A DNA stretch of 64,000 nt from Chrysomallon squamiferum (Eukaryota > Mollusca > Gastropoda > Neomphalida > Peltospiridae). Numbering within the stretch: position 1 is the first letter of the stretch; each line of letters begins with the position of its first letter. The notes under the pieces are model-generated. The model did not search any database and was not told where the DNA came from. It was given only the letters and a program-made list of their open reading frames with translations. The stretch spans positions 17,280,672 to 17,344,671 of the forward strand of contig CM022669.1 of assembly GCA_012295275.1 (NCBI GenBank), given 5' to 3'. Position numbers and translations under genes: made by a program. This document shows positions 26,479 through 36,950 of the stretch, piece after piece.

Positions 26479-26550
26479 GGAATACTAATACATTATATTA
26501 ATAAATATCTAAAAGGAATACTAATACATTATATTAATAAATATCTAAAA
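26479..26550. repeat. Perfect 36-bp tandem duplication
   Basis: The 36-bp unit beginning GGAATACTAATACATTATAT is present twice with no difference, at 26479-26514 and 26515-26550. Perfect identity in drifting intronic sequence points to a recent slippage event. Confidence 0.95.
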
Positions 26551-27153
26551 GCAATATAAAACATGTTAATTTAAGTTTTCTTTTCTTAATATAAATAATA
26601 TTTATTTATCTACACATACACATAAAAAGAATCTGTATTAAACATGATACTTGTATCTACATAATGTACCTATTTTTCTTTTTATAACAAAGGCAGTATT
26701 TATTTATTTATTTATTTCTAAAGATATCTGTATATAATTTTTTCACTCTAATAATTGATACTTCAGTACCTACGAAGTTAAAACTGAACTGATGTGAACA
26801 AACTTGTGATAATTATTTAAAGATCTATGTCAGTTCTACATTCTAGAATCTGTGAGAACCTCAGCACTGTTAATAAATAATTTATGATTATATGTCTAGC
26901 CCTAGGTGAAAAACTTACAAGTTCTGTTTCAATTTTTAATTTATCTCTGTTCACATTATTTATTACCTCCAGTTAGAATAGAATATATTTCTGTATATCT
27001 GATTTCTGTATATTGATGTCAGAGACAGCTTTAGTTAATAATTTTATATACAACAAGAGCATTAAGAAAAATCCTTTAAAAATTTGTAAAATAAATAATG
27101 TATTTTCTGCATGTTACATAAGCTAGATTTTAAATTGATATTCTAAAAATCCA

Positions 27154-27156
<3 letters not shown>

Positions 27157-27202
<46 letters not shown>
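27157..27202. repeat. (AT)n microsatellite
   Basis: About 23 AT dinucleotides followed by a T-run. Confidence 0.95.
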
Positions 27203-27205
<3 letters not shown>

Positions 27206-27860
27206 TTTTTTTTTATCTAGTATTTTGCTAGATTCACAATTAGATTTTTTAAAACAGAAAGAATTCTGTACATCTTCTTTGACAAAACCAATAACTGTGC
27301 TGTACACTTAAAACTTCTTGGATGCCTTTAAAGCGGTAAAAATACAGTGAGGTATAAATATATTATGAGGCACCCAGTCATGTCTGTCCAAGAGGAATCA
27401 AATTCTTGCCTCTGGATGGTAAACTCAGCTGAGCAGGGAAGAGCTAATATATAGAGAATCTCTGTTATTGTCAATAACAGTTTATAAAAAAGGTATTATT
27501 ATTGTTATTACTAAGGAAATGTTCATGTGTCGGGTGGGTTTGTGATTAACTATGTCACAAGGTACTTGCTATTTATGTGACAAGATTGGAACTTTCATCT
27601 GAATGGATAATATGTTTGCTATAAAATATTTTACAATAATAAAGAGTTCTATTCGAAGTTTTTAATTACTGTTACTGTGTACTTGTAAACAGTTTATTAA
27701 TCAATTTTATAAAAGCATGAATTGTATGCAATTGATGATGGAAAATTACAGTTTTGTTAAAATCTCTCTGCTGATGTTACTGCTTACAATTACATTACTA
27801 GCATGAATGTTGATTATTAACATCAGTTCATTATTCCTGAGATGCTTTTTTCTATTATGA

Positions 27861-28083
27861 GAGAGAGGCGGTGGGATATACAGACAGACTGAAAGAAAGA
27901 AAGAGAAACAGGAGATAGGAGACACAGAGAGAGAGCAAGAAACAGATATTATAGTGAAACATGGAGATGAGTAATTAACAACTTCTTATAGATATACATA
28001 GAGAGAGAGAGAGAGAGATGAGAGCGGGAGAGAGAGAGGGAAAGAGAGAGAGGGAGGGAGAGAGACAGAGAGAGACAGAGGCA
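27861..28083. repeat. GA-rich purine tract
   Basis: Imperfect GA, GGGA and GACA units over about 220 bp. It lies 107 bp below (downstream on the minus strand of) the donor of the candidate exon at 28190. Confidence 0.9.
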
Positions 28084-28189
28084 CAGTAATATTGTTACAG
28101 AGATATGTTTCTAAAAAAAAATAAATAAATAAATAAATAAAAATAAAAAAAAAATAATTTCTGATCCATTATAATTTTATCGTTCATAC

Positions 28190-28279
28190 CTCTTTCTGAT
28201 TTTCATAGAACACATCAAGCGGTTCATATTTTGTCCCGCGATAGTCGGGTATCCGAACATTTCCTCCAATAGCAAACAT
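28190..28279 (-). CDS. Candidate alternative first exon of the Mint gene
   Basis: On the minus strand an ATG at 28277-28279 in the context GCCACAATG opens 30 codons, MFAIGGNVRIPDYRG followed by TKYEPLDVFYENQKE, ending in AAA GAG at a donor gtatga. An upstream in-frame ATG at 28298-28300 would add seven residues (MDTVYAT) and is itself directly preceded by a TGA stop (28301-28303), so the frame cannot extend further. Codon use is balanced and not repeat-derived. The exon ends in phase 0, which fits the next known exon (4417, phase 0). The join would give a Mint protein that lacks the N-terminus and the core of the PTB domain but keeps the PTB C-terminal helix, linker and PDZ domains. I do not recognise the peptide. 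Alternatives are the first exon of a nested minus-strand gene or a chance ORF. Confidence 0.5.
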
Positions 28280-28303
28280 TGTGGCGTATACTGTATCCAT
28301 TCA

Positions 28304-28560
28304 AATACAAATGTGTCTTTAACAAAAAAAATTATAACAAATCAGGCTTGTTCTGTCTATGTGACCATTTCCATTATTGTAGCAAACGTCACTATTATGG
28401 CAAAATGAAACAAGTAAACAACATCTCCATGAGCAGTTACGTTATATTCGACTTTCAGCACTGCTGAATCTTGCGTTGTTACGTGGAACTAAGTTCACGT
28501 ACTGTGCTTTGTAACCAACTCAGTTATACAAGGCATATCCATTAACTGGCAAACAATACA
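28304..28560 (-). promoter_or_regulatory. Candidate internal promoter upstream of the 28190 exon
   Basis: The sequence just upstream of the candidate first exon is relatively CpG-containing. It has TTATAATTT near 28328-28336 on the minus strand, about 30 bases above the first ATG. It also has a near-palindrome, TACGTGGAACT-A-AGTTCACGTA, at 28480-28501 with E-box-like CACGTA ends. These are weak signals individually, and no transcription start can be fixed from sequence. Confidence 0.25.
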
Positions 28561-29792
28561 CATCTGTTGTTAGCATTTATGAAATCGTATCCATGAAGAT
28601 TTTTCTATTTTTGTGCAGTCGCTGGCACTGAGTAAAGTAAATCATTTTCCATGGTGTTAATTCTTGCTTAATAACGCATCTAGCAATTTTCCACTCCTTC
28701 CCAAAAAAAAAAAAATAAAACTTCTCTAAGGGAAAAAACTATTAGCTCATGAAGTTAACGATAATCAATGAGCAAAGATTTCCAATTAAATACAGCTGAT
28801 TACTTCACAGATCTGTAGAGAGAAAAAAATATATATCTGTCATGCTGGACAGCTTGGGATGAAAAACTTTGAATATAAATTTCATGCGTAAAAGATTTCT
28901 TTTTCAGACTGTTTTGACTTATAATGCCTTCCCAAAAATGACTGTCAAAATACTGGCACAGAATATTTCTTTGGTTTTTCTGTTAGATGAAAGATAATTC
29001 TATTACTTATTATTCTCACACATTTCTATCAACTGTTGAAACTGAAGCACAAGTTTTTATTTTTTGTTCAGATGAATGATGTCAATACCTTCTCCTGAAA
29101 CATTTCTAATAACTCAAAATCTGAAACAATTCAAAAAAAAAGAGTTGCTTTTCCTTCATGTGAATAACAAGTTTGTCGTTCCTCAAGCATTCGTCTCCAA
29201 AAATGCTAAATGTGAAAATACTAAAACAAACTTTTATTTCTTATATTCCTTCAGATGAATGTTTGATTACTCCTCCTCAAACAAACTAACATAAATTACA
29301 TTTCCTCAGTAAAATTATATTTAGCATTTGTATGGGCTTTTTTTTGTGTTTTTTTTATCAAGCCTTTCCAACTTCTCAAACATTCCAGGGGCAAGTTTGT
29401 TGTGTGAAAACACCTGTTAGTTGCACTTGTGTTGGATCACTAATTGTAGCAGATCATTGTTTCCAAGCCCTGTTGATTGGACTAGGCTAGGAGACTCGAC
29501 TTGGCACAGCCAGTCCCACTAGAGAAGTATTGTACTGTGTATTGATTATTCTTCTAATTCGTCTTTGTTATTTGATGTGCAGAAACATGAACTGATTCCA
29601 GCACTGGTGCTACTTTTCAGCAAGCGGTCTGCTTCAAACATTATCCATGAGAGAATTCAACATCAAATTAAAAAAAAAAAAATTCTACAGATAAAATTTT
29701 CAAAAAAAAAAAATGAATGTACAATAATTTTTTATTTTTTGTTTTTGTTTTTGGCATGGATTGTAGTTTATTCACTATCTTCATGTCCAAAG

Positions 29793-30600
29793 ATGTCATA
29801 ATAACTGCATTAAAATATTAGATACAAAAACTAGTGATATGATGTTTATCAAAGTGTAAACTGTAAAGTCAGTGAAGAATTGTTAAGCCAACAGTAATTA
29901 AAGGTGGGTTTTTTTTTTTTTTTCAACAATCAAGTTTAAAGATGACATAGTAATTGCATTAGATACAGAAACTAGTTTTACAAAGTTCATCAGAGTGAAA
30001 ATTTTATAAACAACAACTGGTATGAAAATATTTCTAGAATCTGTAAAATAGTTTTTAAAAATAAGCTAACTGTAACTGAAAGGGTTTTTTTTTTTTTTTT
30101 TTTTTAATACTGATGTCCGAAGAAAACAGTTGCATTTCCATATAAAATAAAATTTAAACAAAAAGTTTTATCAAGTGGAAACTTTGTGATCTGCCATTCA
30201 GGGATAATTTATTCTAAAAATTTCTGAATGCATAAAAAAATAATAAATAAAATAAAATAAAATAAAACTAAACATTAATTCACGTTACTTTCTCCAGCAA
30301 AGACATCAATAGATAGTAAAATAATTGCATTACAATATTAGATACAGTAACAAGTCTGATCACATTTATCAAGCTGGTAACATTTTAAACAATCAATGAT
30401 TAATGTTATTCTAACAGGTCTATGATGCTTAAAACAAAATAAATAAATAAAATAAAATGTTAATTGAAATTTTTTACCCCCAACATTGTTATACCTGAAT
30501 AACAATATTAGAAACAAGAACTAGATTTATTAAGTTTATCAAAGAGCAAACTTCATAAACAATCAATCAAAAATTGTTATGCTGACAGTTCTGTCTTGTT
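29793..30600. repeat. Five diverged ~120-190-bp tandem units
   Basis: The series of phrases GATGTCATAATAACTGCATT, TATTAGATACA-AAACTAG, TTTATCAAAGTG-AAACT and ATAAACAA-CAA recurs in order at about 29793, 29940, 30113, 30301 and 30485. Units 1, 2, 4 and 5 are clear and unit 3 is eroded. Poly-T or A/T runs sit between units. This could be an old satellite or a repeatedly duplicated transposon fragment. Confidence 0.75.
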
Positions 30601-32339
30601 TGTAAGTCAGTCTTTCAGGATCAAAGTTCAGACTAGTTGGTGCTATAATCAAGATGAAAGAGAATAAATGGCAACCTGTGTCAGCAGAAACTCATTACTA
30701 CATCTGCAATTAGCTTGTGTCAACATCTAGTAAACAGTTATAACCTAGACGCATTTCCCTGTAATCAGTCTAATAATAATAATTTATAAAATTATCATTC
30801 TTCTTTTCTCTGTTTTTTCTAAGAGGGGAGGGGCAAGGGTTGTTGTTCTTGTATTGTTTTGTGGGAGGGCTTGTTTTGTTTTGCTTGTTTTGTTTTCTTT
30901 TGTTATTTCATTTTACTTTTCAAAACAATTAAATAAAAAATATTTTAGATGTATGCTTATTAAGAATTTCCATTCAAAAAAAAAGATTCAAAATTAAAAA
31001 CTTAAAAAAAAAAAAAAAAAATGAAAAAAAAAAAAGGATAAAAAAAAAGTAAATAAATAAATTTCATAATTATAATTTCTTGAAATACATTTTTAATTTT
31101 CTTCTTTCTCTCTTCCATTAGCTGTATCAACATTTCAGTGTGATATTCTTTAGCCTTTAAGCCACAATTTTCTAGTCATAATCGTAAAAGGAAAGTTAGC
31201 ACTATCACTGTCCCATATCCAAGGAAAATAATTTTAGTGACATAAATTATCACTGTAGCCTAAAGGCAAAGAGTGATCTCATTAGGATTTCTGTCAGGTG
31301 CAAGTGTAAGTTAAGAGTATGTTCAGTTAAAAACTATAAATCAGCGATGTCGACATTCAGTTCATACTCTGTTTCCAGCAGTTAGATGTTAAGGCAGTAA
31401 CAGTCACTCTCTGTATACTGAATTAAATCCAATACCAGGAACAGTAATTTGTTAACCACTGCCAGACCATTTGCCACATCTTCTCATTCATAATTACAGT
31501 TAAATCACTGGTGACTCAAACGTGAGACAGAAGACAAAAGAAAAAGAGAGAAAAAAAAAAGAAGAGTGAAGTGAATGATATTTCTGAACACTTAAGAGAA
31601 TCTGTTAACTTACTGCACTGACAGTGCATCCTTATGTTAAAAAAACCAGTTTCTAAATTTACATATTCCCAGACAACTGGGTTGTTTTGTTTAACAGTAA
31701 ACTATGAGGATGTATTCATGCTATTTGTTCCTGTTTTGTTGTGATAATTTCAGTGTAGGAAAAAATTGAAATGTTCCAAGTAGACTGAGGATAGAATGGC
31801 TTTACAACTATTTACTCAGTCTATTAGGGATTTTCTATATTTACATTCAAAATATTATGATACAGTATAATGTGCCATATCCTGTTAGATATTTATAAAA
31901 TACTGATGAAATTTTTCTTACAATAATATAACATAAATAAGGACACTATTCGTGTATAATTTTTTTCTTTTCATCTCACTTTTTTTTATTTCTATCTTTT
32001 TATTATTATTCTTCTTTTTTCTTAAATTATTAATTGAACGTACAAATAACATTTATTAATACTGTTAATTTTTCCATATGGAAGACTGGTGATAGTTACT
32101 TCATGATTTTTATCAGATATCAGTAAGTTATTTCAAAACCATATTAGAATGACAATATGAAATATGTCAGGCACCAAACAAAACCATACTGACTGTGATA
32201 TACAGAACTACACTGGGATGGAGAGAGATATTTTCTAAGCATTAACAGTTTCCTGAAAGTAAGAGAGCCTTCCAAAAGAGACAAAAAAAAAAAAAAAGCG
32301 CTGAAAAAAATAAGAACTAAATAATAATTTTGAAAAAAT

Positions 32340-32600
32340 GCATGACCTGTGACTGAATCATGTCTTCACCCATGACAGTCTTTATTGATTTGCCATCAAC
32401 ACTGTTTTGTGTGACAATCGCAGGGTCTCAGTGTGTCTGGGAATCTCAAAGATGTTATTCATCAATAACTGAACACAAACATGGCTCTGATCACTTGAAC
32501 ACAATCAACAAATCATTATTAATTAAACGAGAAACTTAGCAGCCACTGACCAGGTAAAATGACAGCAATTCTGTTGTTCATCACCTCAGTTGTATGATAT
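32340..32600. promoter_or_regulatory. Repeat-poor intronic island (possible conserved element)
   Basis: About 260 bp free of microsatellites, with near-neutral composition. It contains motifs such as ATTAATTAAA, TGACCAGGT and CAATCAACAAATCATTA that resemble homeodomain-type sites. No coding potential is seen. Function is inference. Confidence 0.25.
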
Positions 32601-34194
32601 GATATTGTTTGTTATTTGTTGTCAAAATAATGGTATAATGCTTGAATATGTAAATTTTAACAAAATACATCTGCAGGATTTGCTTTCTTTTTATTCTACA
32701 TTTATAAAAAAAAAAAAAAAAAAAAAGATTTATTATTGGGTTTTCTAAACAAAAAACAAAGGAGGCCAGAAAAAGAGTTACTGTATAAAAAATTAATGTG
32801 TTGCATGGGTCATGCTACTGGTTACAGAAAAACAACTGTATTGGTAATACCATTTTTTGTATTTACTATAAAGGTTTTAGAATTCAACTTTAATGGATAT
32901 CTGTCACTGCTACAGCGATTCTTTATAAACACTTTCATCAACAATACAAATGGGAAATGGACTCTAATTCAGTGATACAGCACTGGACAAGAGGCATGAT
33001 AGATCACAGGATAAATTTTCTTTGGTGCTCCCTTTGGCCCATAATATGGCCCTGTTAAAGGTCGACAAATGATTTATCCAGTACAGTATTTTCTTGTTTA
33101 TCAGAAGGTGCGTATAAAAAGAACAAAATACTGCTCAGTAGGAAAAAAAAAAGGAAAAAAAGATGAAGAATGTGTTAACTATATCGTTAAACAGACACTT
33201 TGGATTATTCTTGTTTTTTTCCCCAACCAAGAATTTTAAAAAGAAAAAGAAAACAGATATCTGAAATGTCTTCAGTATTCCCAGATTGTCCTGAATTCAA
33301 CAATTAACAATCGAATGTCTTTCGCTTTGAATCTGATACCATGATTTAGTGAATTCCAGCTTACTTCCTCAGCCTTGAGTATCAAATCTGTAACTGCAAG
33401 AGCCTTAGTGGCTGACCCTCAAGATCAGTGTGTTTAATAAAGGAAGAAAGTCTGTTGTCACAGATGTGTCTGTGGATCTCTTCTTTCCAGTCAAGCATCA
33501 TTTTGCAGTACTACAAGACATTCTTATGAAATAGAGAGGAGTTCTTTCTAATGTAAGAAATAAATTTAATCTGTAGAGAGAGAAGGGGAGGATATGATAA
33601 TTAGGGTTAAACAGGGAAGAAATAAGAAAGTGAAAAAATGTATAATGAGAGAAATAAGAAATTATTTTACATTGGGATAAGAAAATTATTAATTAATTAT
33701 TGTCTGAAACATTCAGCAATGTAATTTTTTGTTATTTATACTGTTAAAAGCTCTTTATTACACAAATGATGACCAAATAATTGAGTCAATTTCTAACAAA
33801 AAAAAATAACAAACTGAATAATACCTTTCAGTTAAAAGATTATTTTTATATATAGTATTCTTTTTCCTTCTTCTTTTTTAAAAAAAGAAGAAAAAGAAAA
33901 CTAAAAAAAACAAAAAAAACATTTTTCAATAAAATTTTAAATATTAAAGATAAATAACAAAGCAAATAAAAGCACAAGATGAAAATACCTGAAGAAAAAT
34001 CTATAACTCTATTTTACATTGTACACTTCATTTTTAGAAAGCTTCAACACAACAGATTACGTGCATGTCAACTACAGTGTTTCAATCAGATTACTACACA
34101 ACACCCTTCACTTCATAAACAAAATTGTAAATTTCACATCAACACAATAAATACAATAATATTTTTCCACTTTCAAAATTAACAATTTATTGGA

Positions 34195-34460
34195 CATTCA
34201 TGACACTGCATGCACAAACAGTGGATTATTTTCACATGACCTGTAACTATCGGATAATCGTGTTGGCAGTTACAGCCAACCAGTTATGGGATGCGCTGAG
34301 GAAAACAAAGAAGCAGTAATTAGTGAGATAATTGTCTCCCTTGATCATGCCAGATTGTCAGTAGGAAACCCTGGTGCCAAATATTGATATGCAATTCCAG
34401 CCAAATCTTGAATCAATAATGAAATCTCTGATAATTTCTTCAGTAAGGATAAATCTAGGG
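34195..34460. promoter_or_regulatory. Repeat-poor intronic island with an NFI-like inverted repeat
   Basis: About 260 bp of unusually mixed sequence containing GTTGGCAGTTACAGCCAAC (34262-34280), an inverted repeat with TTGGC and GCCAA arms seven bases apart. NFI sites normally have a shorter spacer, so this only resembles one. TAATTAG and AATCAATAAT motifs are also present. A poly-A run separates it from the ORF at 34516. Confidence 0.3.
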
Positions 34461-34515
34461 ACTGATCTACCCAAGGAGACAAAAAAAAAAAAAAAAAAAA
34501 GGTATAACATAAACC

Positions 34516-34977
34516 ATGTTAGCAGTGAAGAAACTGTCTGAGATCAATAAAGATATTTCACAAGTGGCCTATCATCATCTTTGCTGCCATAGCTACCTGT
34601 TTCTGCCAATCATTTGCTTTGTGATGATGCTCTATGGTGACAACAATTGTTGTCGCAGTGGTGGCGAGGAAGCATTAAATAATCCTGCTGAAATCATTTC
34701 ATGGCTAAATGAACATATATCCTCATCGAGACTTGGCGAAAACTCATTGTGGCAACTTTTATCGCAGCACTTCACAGGGGACGACCCAATAACAATTTTG
34801 TCCGCAAATGACATTGTCTTACAGTTGGAAATTGCATCTAATCTGTCTCTGATTCAATCTGATTACAAAAATCGGGCTAGTGGCTGTGAGTCTGAGAACA
34901 CAGTAGGGGAATCAGACAGAGAATTAGAGATGATACATGGGGAAAAAGGCCCACACACTTTGTATGTGACGATATGA
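34516..34977 (+). CDS. Unidentified 153-codon ORF inside the Mint intron
   Basis: A complete open frame on the plus strand, opposite to Mint. Unlike nearly all other open frames here it is not made from a low-complexity tract: codons are mixed and acidic and amide residues are frequent. Residues about 22-41 are hydrophobic (SYLFLPIICFVMMLYG), which could be a membrane segment. A soluble-looking acidic region follows, with EIISWLNEHISSSRLGE and SLWQLLSQHF and a short basic-poor tail ending TLYVTI, a form compatible with a PDZ ligand. I recognise no family. There is a possible splice acceptor inside it (tgttgtcgcag near 34660), so the real exon might start there. It may also be a conserved non-coding block that happens to be open. 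Confidence 0.3.
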   Translation: MLAVKKLSEINKDISQVAYHHLCCHSYLFLPIICFVMMLYGDNNCCRSGGEEALNNPAEIISWLNEHISSSRLGENSLWQLLSQHFTGDDPITILSANDIVLQLEIASNLSLIQSDYKNRASGCESENTVGESDRELEMIHGEKGPHTLYVTI

Positions 34978-35321
34978 GATAATCAGAAAACATAGCCTTA
35001 ATTTTGTTATCATCTGCAAACAGACACAAAAAGACAAACCCACTTACAAGGCAAATTAGATTACGATAGTTTTCACGATGCAGTATTCAAGGCTTTATAA
35101 AATAGCTTTGCACTTTTTTTCGCTTTAATTCAGTTAATACTATTGAAGGTTTTCCATGGGTTATTTTTTTTTAATCCTATGACAAATATGTTTTCATAAA
35201 ATCATTATTTAGATTATATATTTATGTGTGCGCATGTTTTTTGAGGGGACAATGTTAAGTTGTTAGTGTGTTTCAAATAATGTTGTTTTAGTCTTTTCAA
35301 CAACAACAAAAATAAATAAAT

Positions 35322-35358
<37 letters not shown>

Positions 35359-36916
35359 AAAAGAAAATAAGAAAGATATATGCCTCAGTAACCTATCAAC
35401 TAAAACCTTCACACAACAACAAAAATAATATTGTTAATTTTCGAACAAAAAGCGATCTCATCTGATGAAGTTATTTTTGGTGAAAGGCAGTGAAATGAGG
35501 AATGGTCTCTTTTCAGTATCAATTACCTCCACCCGGGAGGTGGCTCATTCAAGAAATTTGTATTGATTCCTCAGAAACAATTTCCTCACAAAAGAAACGG
35601 ACATTGTCTTTTTTCTTATTTCCCAGGCTCAGTGTGGTAGAGGATTCCATCAAATTCCTCAGCGTTATTTGCATCCGAATAAGCCACGAGTGACAGCTAC
35701 TCAAACCCTGGGAGATTTACACTGATAAAATGATCGTGATACAAGACTGTTGATCGGTACCATAAAACTGGTTAATATGTGGTTATCTTTTATATGATCA
35801 CCGGATATGAAGGGTCATGTATGGCTATTCGTTTTCTCTTCACTTGTCATCACCTAGCTGAAATACACCAGCAGCAATGAAATGAAAATAGCTAAGAGCC
35901 AAAGCGAGGGATAAAAAAAAAAAAAAAAATATGGTCAAAAGAGAAAGAAATAATAATAATAAAATGGTGGGGGAAATGAGAAAAAAAAAAAAAAAAAAAT
36001 TAAATATTTTGCAGAAAATTAAAAAAGAAAGAAAATATTTTTATTTTTAAAAAGTAAGAAAGAATGAAAGAAACATTTATAAAAAATTGATAACTTAATT
36101 AATATTTCCTTCTAACTTTGGCATGACTCTAATTTTTAAATGTTTTTTTTTCTTTTCTTTTTTTTTGTTCTTTCTTATTATGGGTTTTTTGGTCAATGGT
36201 TGTGACTTATTGAAGTTCATAATGTGATATCTTCAATACTTGCATTAATGGCATGAAAATCAATATAGACATCGTAAAAGTTCAACAAGAACACAGCTGC
36301 CCTATCTTTTTCCTTACTTTTTTCCTTTTCACTATCACTGTCTTTCTTTTCCTTTGATCTTTTTTCAGTCTGTTTTTAATCAGTAGTCATCTATACATTA
36401 ATTAACTTAGTTAATTGATTTTTTCTACCCTATTCATTTTAAACGGAAAATGTTGAAAACCAAGATGACCTAACCCCAATTTTTTTTTTAAATTAGTATT
36501 TATCATTAAAGGATAAACTTAGATAAAAGACATCAATGTCAGACTGGTTTAAACCATGTTAATTATAATCAACACTGATCCAGTGTGCAGTGGACATTAA
36601 CCCCTTAAACCTCAAAATCGGTTATAATTTGTAACAATATTAACAACTGTTAACATTATCCTTAACAGTGCAAAATGCCACAATGTGAAAACAGAAAAAT
36701 CTTCTTTTTTTTTTTTAAAGTGATTTAAATTCTCCTTTGCCAGTCCTTTTCATTTTGCATAAATTTTTATGTCTACATATATAAAAAAATTTAAGTAAAA
36801 AAAACATGTAAACATAATTTAATTAAAAACATTAAAACTGATATTCTTTGAAAAGAAAATTAATGTTGCCACTGACTGAATTTTTATGTTGGTTTTCACA
36901 GAATTTTTAAACTGTA

Positions 36917-36950
<34 letters not shown>

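Larger units (their letters stand above)
18389..28189 (-). other. Long Mint intron, middle part
   Basis: AT-rich intron with (TA)n near 18966-18994, an A39 run at 20862-20900, an A-run at about 25310-25330, a perfect 36-bp tandem duplication at 26479-26550, (AT)n at 27157-27202 and a GA-rich tract at about 27861-28083. The patch at about 25500-25740 is repeat-poor and relatively GC-rich. A 98-codon open frame on the minus strand at 23789-24085 has no recognisable domain. No Mint exon is seen between 18389 and 28189. Confidence 0.7.
28561..34515 (-). other. Long Mint intron: decayed 170-bp repeats and quiet islands
   Basis: Holds a family of diverged ~120-190-bp tandem units (29793-30600), A/T homopolymers, a G/T-rich tract near 30820-30905 and several repeat-poor islands (about 30600-30775, 31100-31540, 32340-32600 and 34195-34450) that could be regulatory. 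No exon is recognised. Confidence 0.7.

Noticed and set aside
27350-27475. Possible tRNA-like segment on the minus strand (AATTTGATTCCTC)
   Set aside because: Only a weak box-B resemblance and no clear box A; also includes a palindrome CTGTTATTGTCAATAACAG that explains its look.
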